DNA from: Sphingobacteriia bacterium
GTDB taxonomy: Bacteria; Bacteroidota; Bacteroidia; Chitinophagales; Chitinophagaceae
Assembly: GCA_004294135.1 (NCBI GenBank)
Contig: RDZY01000027.1
Coordinates: forward strand, 1-48,973
DNA: 48,973 bases
Direction: 5' to 3'
This document shows, one piece after another, positions 44,470 through 48,973 of this stretch. How positions within the stretch are numbered: the stretch's first letter is position 1; each line of letters opens with the position of its first letter. The translations under genes and the position numbers were made by a program. The notes below the pieces were generated by a model that did no database searches, was not told the DNA's origin, and saw nothing but the letters and a program-made list of their open reading frames with translations.

Positions 44470-46932
44470 ATGCAATATTTATTGAAAGAAATAGCTGCTG
44501 TTTGGAAATTGGATGGTGTTGATGATGAGCAGTTCACTATTCAATATCTAGTAACAGATAGTCGCGCTATGGTATTTCCTGAAGCCAGTTTATTCTTTGC
44601 CATCTCTGGGCCAAGACGAAAGGGAATTGATTATATAGCAGATCTGTATAGAAGAGGTATGCGTTGTTTTGTGGTGGATGAACCCATTGAAACATCGGAT
44701 TTTGAGGGAGCTGTTTTTTTTAAGGTCGCCAATACGGTAAAGGCATTGCAAGAATTAGCAGCATACCATCGATCAAAATTTTCTATTCCAGTCATAGCCA
44801 TTACAGGCAGCAATGGGAAGACTATTGTGAAAGAGTGGTTGCACCAATTATTAGCACCAGAATTCAATATTATTAGGAGTCCTCGAAGTTTTAACTCACA
44901 AATAGGCGTTCCATTAAGCGTATGGCAGATGAATGAGCAGCATACACTAGCCATTTTTGAAGCGGGTATTTCTACTAGGGGTGAGATGGAAGCATTGGAA
45001 AATATGATTCAACCAACCATTGGTGTGTTCACCAATATTACAGATGCACACAATGAAGGTTTTTTAAATCACGCAGAAAAGACAGTCCAGAAATCAATAT
45101 TATTTAAGCGAGCAGCCGTTTTATTAAAAGCCAGCGATTGTATTGAAGCCCCCATTCCTTACAGTGGTAAATTTTTCTCTTGGGGAATTTTATCAGCCAA
45201 TGATTTGGTAGTGGTGGAGGTGAAGAAATGGAATGATTATTCAACCCTTACTTTACAATACCAAGGAGAAGTATTCGATATCAATATCCCTTTTACCGAT
45301 GCCATTTCTACCCAGAATACCCTTACTTGTATAGCCATGATGTTGTATCTGCGCTATACTATGGCAGTAATTCAAGAAAGGATGATGCAATTACAATCGG
45401 TAGAAATGCGGATGCAGTTGCGTAAGGCAATTAACGACTGTTATTTACTGAACGACAGTTACAGCAATGATCAATTTTCACTTTCATTGGCGTTGAATTT
45501 TCTAAAAGAAAAATCGGGCGACCAGCCCGCATCCATCGTATTATCGGATATTGTAGAATCGGGACAAGCCAATTCACTTTTATATGAGGAAGTGGTTGAA
45601 TTGTTAAAGCAGAATAATATCAAACAACTCTATGCAATTGGGGAGGGCATGGTAGCCTATTTTACGCCATCTATTGTACAGCACTTACCATTTGCAGTGA
45701 AGCTTTTTAGCAGTACCGATCAGTTTTTAAATAGTGTATCGTATGCCTCATTTCAGCGCGAATATATTTTATTGAAGGGCGCGCGCCGGTTTGAGTTTGA
45801 ACGGATAGCACATTGGCTAGAGCTGCAAGTGCATCAAACGGTATTAGAAGTGAATTTAACAGCCATGGTAGAGAATTTAAAAATCTACCAATCCTTGTTA
45901 TCACCAACAACCAAATTGATGGCCATGGTAAAAGCATTTAGTTATGGAAGTGGGGCGGGAGAGGTAGCAAAAATATTGCAGCAACAGAAAGTAGATTATT
46001 TAGCGGTGGCTTATGCAGATGAAGGTGTAGCGTTGCGCAAAGCAGGTATTCATTTACCCATCATGGTGATGAGTGTAGATGAGCAATCTTTTGATGTATT
46101 AATTAATTATTCATTGGAGCCCGAAATTTTTTCTTTTGAAATTTTAAAATCCTTTCAACAATATATTAAAAAGCAGGGGTTGGAAAAATATCCCATTCAT
46201 ATAAAGTTAAATACGGGTATGAATAGGCTTGGTTTTGATAAAGTAGAACTGCCGATATTGGCAGCAGCATTATTGAATCAGCAGGCGGTAAAAATAAAGA
46301 CCGTATTGAGTCACTTAGTAGCCAGTGAAGATCCTGCATTTGATGGGTTTACAGCGGAGCAGTGTGAGCAGTTCACTATGGCTTGTAGCATGCTAGAAAA
46401 AGCGTTGGGATATTCATTGGTAAAGCATATAGCCAATACAGCGGCCATACAACGCAATGCTGCTTTACAGTTAGATATGGTGCGACTGGGGATAGGGCTT
46501 TATGGGGTAGATACAACGCCCAATAAAAACTTAAAATTAGCAACGGTAGCAAGTTTAAAATCAACCATAGCGCAGGTGCGCAAATTGTCAGCGGGGGAAA
46601 CAGTGGGTTATTCTAGGGCTGGAAAATTAGAGAGAGATAGTGTGATAGCAACGGTGCGTATAGGGTATGCAGATGGCTTTAATAGGTGTTTGGGCAATGG
46701 AGTAGGGAGCATGTATTTACATGGAGCTTATGCGCCAGTGGTGGGAAAAATATGTATGGATATGACCATGATAGATATCACCGATATACCCATGGCGGCG
46801 GCGGGTGATATTGTAGAAATTTTTGGGACTCATATAGATATAGCAACACTGGCCGCCGCGGTGGGCACTATACCTTATGAAACAATGACGGGGGTGAGCC
46901 AGCGCGTAAAGCGGGTGTATATAGAGGAGTAA
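44470..46932 (+). CDS. murF-alr: Bifunctional MurF ligase / alanine racemase
   Basis: The 820-residue fusion has an N-terminal MurF module (P-loop ITGSNGKT at 111-118, FNSQIGVPLSVW, Mur ligase C-domain to about 450) and a C-terminal fold-type III alanine racemase. The PLP lysine is K488 (MVKAFSYG), with the racemase segments KLNTGMNRLGF, VRLGIGLYG and IGYADGFNR. One protein therefore makes D-alanine and MurF attaches D-Ala-D-Ala to the muramyl tripeptide. This fusion is a known Bacteroidota trait. No separate ddl gene is visible. Both halves look intact. Confidence 0.95.
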   Translation: MQYLLKEIAAVWKLDGVDDEQFTIQYLVTDSRAMVFPEASLFFAISGPRRKGIDYIADLYRRGMRCFVVDEPIETSDFEGAVFFKVANTVKALQELAAYHRSKFSIPVIAITGSNGKTIVKEWLHQLLAPEFNIIRSPRSFNSQIGVPLSVWQMNEQHTLAIFEAGISTRGEMEALENMIQPTIGVFTNITDAHNEGFLNHAEKTVQKSILFKRAAVLLKASDCIEAPIPYSGKFFSWGILSANDLVVVEVKKWNDYSTLTLQYQGEVFDINIPFTDAISTQNTLTCIAMMLYLRYTMAVIQERMMQLQSVEMRMQLRKAINDCYLLNDSYSNDQFSLSLALNFLKEKSGDQPASIVLSDIVESGQANSLLYEEVVELLKQNNIKQLYAIGEGMVAYFTPSIVQHLPFAVKLFSSTDQFLNSVSYASFQREYILLKGARRFEFERIAHWLELQVHQTVLEVNLTAMVENLKIYQSLLSPTTKLMAMVKAFSYGSGAGEVAKILQQQKVDYLAVAYADEGVALRKAGIHLPIMVMSVDEQSFDVLINYSLEPEIFSFEILKSFQQYIKKQGLEKYPIHIKLNTGMNRLGFDKVELPILAAALLNQQAVKIKTVLSHLVASEDPAFDGFTAEQCEQFTMACSMLEKALGYSLVKHIANTAAIQRNAALQLDMVRLGIGLYGVDTTPNKNLKLATVASLKSTIAQVRKLSAGETVGYSRAGKLERDSVIATVRIGYADGFNRCLGNGVGSMYLHGAYAPVVGKICMDMTMIDITDIPMAAAGDIVEIFGTHIDIATLAAAVGTIPYETMTGVSQRVKRVYIEE

Positions 46933-47134
46933 CGTACTGTTGTATTTGCGAAAGTTTTTTGTGAGGCAACAATTTTTATAAAGCATTGAAATATTGTGAG
47001 TTCGGTAAAAAAGCGAAAGTTTGTAGAAAAGAATTTTTGTATATTTATAAGCGTTAAGCTCTGGGAAATTAAAAGGTTATCTTACTTCTAAATAAAGATT
47101 TTTCTGTAAAAAAATAAACCTATAAGTTGATTTA

Positions 47135-47647
47135 ATGAAAATTGTTGCTATCTTTACAGACCAACTGTTCTCTTTCCTTTATGACAATGAGAAATACAAT
47201 GAGTTTGACAGATTAATGGACTTATGGACTGATGCAGATTATTTGCAAGCTTACGCGAAAAAGAATAAAGTGACAGATGTATATGGTTTTATTAACGACA
47301 TATTACAAGATGCTGAACAGATTCAGGATTTTTTGGACAATATTCACCAAAACAAACAACCCTATGGATTTTACTTTGAACCTCTGCAAGAATCTGAACG
47401 AAAGAAAGCAATACTTGTTTTTCATAAAGGTAAAATCAAAAAGAATCAATTACGCTTATATGCTATTAAATTAGAAAATAATTGTTTTCTAATCACTGGA
47501 GGAGCCATAAAAATGAGCCAAAAAATGGAAGAACACCCCGACACCGCCAATGAGCTTGTAAAATTAAACAATGCAAGAAATTATTTAAACCAAAACGGGG
47601 TATTTGACGAAGATTCATTTTTCGAACTATTAAGTGAAGACATATGA
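47135..47647 (+). CDS. Putative toxin of a three-gene toxin-antitoxin-chaperone cassette
   Basis: The 170-residue protein has a helical N-terminal half and a C-terminal half with RelE/HigB-like features: FYFEPLQESERKKAILVFHK, then KKNQLRLYAIKLENNCFLIT, then GGAIKMSQKM and a final GVFDEDSFFELLSED. The GGAIKMSQKM block is a regular feature of larger HigB-like proteins. Its stop overlaps the next ATG (ATGA), so it is coupled to the HTH gene. The toxin role follows from operon order (toxin first, as in higBA) and the partial RelE similarity; the enzymatic residues are not assigned. Confidence 0.55.
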   Translation: MKIVAIFTDQLFSFLYDNEKYNEFDRLMDLWTDADYLQAYAKKNKVTDVYGFINDILQDAEQIQDFLDNIHQNKQPYGFYFEPLQESERKKAILVFHKGKIKKNQLRLYAIKLENNCFLITGGAIKMSQKMEEHPDTANELVKLNNARNYLNQNGVFDEDSFFELLSEDI

Positions 47648-48102
47648 TAAATAAAGAGAAATTTTTAGCCTTAGTTTCTAAAGAAAAAACAAACACTTTA
47701 GAAAAAAATAATGAGCGAATAAAAAATCGTGCGATGTTGCGTGAATCGCAACAAATTGCTATTAAAGTGATGGTGAAATTAGACGAGTTGGGTTGGTCTC
47801 AAAAAGATTTGGCAAATGCACTCGATGTAAGTCCTCAACAAGTAACCAAAATAGTAAGTGGTAAAGAAAACCTTACTATTGAAACACAAATCAAATTACA
47901 AAATATTTTGGACATTCCTGTATTAGCAAGCTTTTATGAAAATAAGATTAATGCTATGGAGGAATGGGTTTTAAATATCGAAAAGCGTGTTGAAAAAATA
48001 GTAGCACAACCCAATCAGGTTACCACAAACTATCAAGCATCTAAAACTGTAAAAATGGAACAGCATACTTATTCACAAGAATATTATCAAATGGCTATGT
48101 AA
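47644..48102 (+). CDS. HigA-like XRE antitoxin
   Basis: The 152-residue protein has an HTH near residues 45-95 (DELGWSQKDLANALDVSPQQ, then VTKIVSGKENLTIETQIKLQ). A C-terminal tail of about 50 residues ends in the aromatic-rich YSQEYYQMAM. Such tails, named chaperone-addiction regions in TAC systems, are unstable unless bound by a SecB-like chaperone. It overlaps the toxin stop by 4 nt and the chaperone start by 1 nt. Confidence 0.75.
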   Translation: MINKEKFLALVSKEKTNTLEKNNERIKNRAMLRESQQIAIKVMVKLDELGWSQKDLANALDVSPQQVTKIVSGKENLTIETQIKLQNILDIPVLASFYENKINAMEEWVLNIEKRVEKIVAQPNQVTTNYQASKTVKMEQHTYSQEYYQMAM

Positions 48103-48551
48103 TGAAAAAAGAAAATATACAAGTAGCCTTTACTATGCAAGGGATAAAAACCGAGCAGTTTGCCATTTTTGAAGATCATTATGCACCTAAAAAAGGAACA
48201 GGTTTAGGTACTGAATTGCAATTCAAATTAGACCATAAAAATAAACAAATAGGTGTATTCCTTGGATTTGAATTTTTGCAAGGGAAGAAAATTTTTTTAA
48301 AAATTCAAGTGAGTTGCCATTTCAAAATTGAAGAATCTTCTTGGAACAATTTCATACAAAAAGCAGAAGCCAAATTAGTTGTCCCTAAAGGTTTTCTTGC
48401 TCATTTAGCAATGATAACAACAGGAACAACAAGGGGCGTTTTATTTGCAAAAACCGAATCAACTCCATTTTCAAAATTTATTGTTCCCACATTAAATGTA
48501 GCAGAAATGATAACCGAAAATACTTCGTTTGATATGATAATTGAGTCATAA
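48102..48551 (+). CDS. SecB-like protein, probable TAC chaperone
   Basis: The 149-residue protein is beta-rich, with four strand-like segments and a final helix. Its C-terminal block, MITTGTTRGVLFAKTESTPF followed by FIVPTLNVAEMI, follows the pattern of the SecB-fold C-terminus (conserved Arg-Gly, then P-x-x-N). The N-terminal half alternates as in SecB (QVAFTMQGIKTEQFAIFEDH). SecB-like chaperones in TAC systems stabilise the antitoxin. The assignment is from pattern reading and operon position; a structure prediction would be decisive. Confidence 0.55.
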   Translation: MKKENIQVAFTMQGIKTEQFAIFEDHYAPKKGTGLGTELQFKLDHKNKQIGVFLGFEFLQGKKIFLKIQVSCHFKIEESSWNNFIQKAEAKLVVPKGFLAHLAMITTGTTRGVLFAKTESTPFSKFIVPTLNVAEMITENTSFDMIIES

Positions 48552-48753
48552 AAACATTAACAGACGCTATACGAGAGAAAGAACACTATCCACTAAAATT
48601 AAGCGTAGTAGAATAAATCCCCGATAATTAAGCTCTTATTTAAGCAATTAGGGAGAATGAAAAGGCAATTGTATATGATACTTTTCAACATTCAGAGAGT
48701 TTCACTCATTATAACTATTTTTTCTTACAATCAGTTCAATATTATCTTTTAAA

Positions 48754-48972
48754 TTATTGCTGAATAATATTATTTTTCAATGCCCATAAAACCAAGCCTA
48801 CCCTAGATTTGGTAGCGGTTTTTTCAAATAAGGATCTGCTGTAATTGTCCACACTTCTCACGGCAATATTCAATGTTTCTGCCATTTCTTTATAAGTGAG
48901 TTCCGATGCACAGAGTTGTAAGAAAAGAATTTCTTTTTCGGAAAGTTTAATATGATTGGGGCTGTTTTTTTC
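48754..48972 (-). CDS. C-terminal end of a LuxR/GerE-type regulator, truncated by window edge
   Basis: On the minus strand the frame is open to the window end and reads IKLSEKEILFLQLCASELTY, then KEMAETLNIAVRSVDNYSRS and LFEKTATKSRVGLVLWALKN. This is a LuxR-type HTH, as in NarL/FixJ response regulators of two-component systems. About 72 residues are visible; the receiver domain, if present, lies beyond the window. The 202 bp between it and the TAC operon (48552-48753) show no feature. Confidence 0.8.
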   Translation of the reverse strand, partial: EKNSPNHIKLSEKEILFLQLCASELTYKEMAETLNIAVRSVDNYSRSLFEKTATKSRVGLVLWALKNNIIQQ

Positions 48973-48973
48973 T

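Noticed and set aside
47135..47647. Phage gene of unknown function
   Set aside because: Its overlap with an HTH gene, the RelE/HigB-like C-terminus and the third SecB-like gene fit a TA-type cassette better; no phage structural genes are nearby.

Overview
The window reads as a chromosome segment from a Bacteroidota bacterium, most likely family Chitinophagaceae (inference from gene content, not from a search). The markers are a SusC/SusD pair, a fused MurF-alanine racemase, gliding genes gldF and gldG, periplasmic proteins with short signals ending in Q, low-GC DNA, and promoters of the Bacteroidota type TAnnTTTG.

Left edge, 1-3.4 kb: an accessory island. It holds the last part of a polymorphic toxin (possible GIY-YIG nuclease) with its overlapping immunity gene, a perfect 24-bp hairpin terminator, a minus-strand XRE regulator / Phd-like antitoxin / RelE-like toxin operon, a 29-bp-period array of palindromic operators, and a CHC2/Toprim primase of the mobile-element type. 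At 3.4-4.6 kb an outer-membrane beta-barrel gene lies between imperfect inverted repeats that resemble insertion-sequence ends.

4.6-10.3 kb: envelope or secreted proteins, namely a 16-repeat TPR protein, a LolA-like protein and a 1008-residue sortilin/BNR beta-propeller protein.

10.3-35.4 kb: a large carbohydrate and secreted-protein region. A LacI-type regulator is divergent from susC-susD, which is followed by two large FG-GAP/ASPIC (CRTAC1-type) lipoproteins. Then come an SRPBCC/GyrI-like membrane protein (minus), a periplasmic GH65 enzyme, a small membrane-anchored protein, and a vanadium haloperoxidase / outer-membrane barrel / vanadium haloperoxidase trio. The region ends in a minus-strand sucrose operon: SUT-type MFS transporter, PfkB fructokinase and a cytoplasmic amylosucrase-like GH13 enzyme. 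The same palindrome, GCAAACGTTTGC, lies in the lacI/susC gap and again upstream of the sucrose transporter 24 kb away. It suggests one regulon that joins outer-membrane uptake to cytoplasmic sucrose breakdown.

35.4-46.9 kb: mostly core genes. They are a YcxB-like protein, acpP-fabF-rnc, methylmalonyl-CoA epimerase (convergent), iscS-iscU-iscA, gldF-gldG, a TerC-type transporter and murF-alr.

46.9-48.97 kb: a second accessory patch, a tightly overlapping three-gene cassette that looks like a toxin-antitoxin-chaperone (TAC) system with a SecB-like third protein, then the C-terminal end of a LuxR-type regulator cut by the window edge. No rRNA, tRNA or CRISPR array was recognised.
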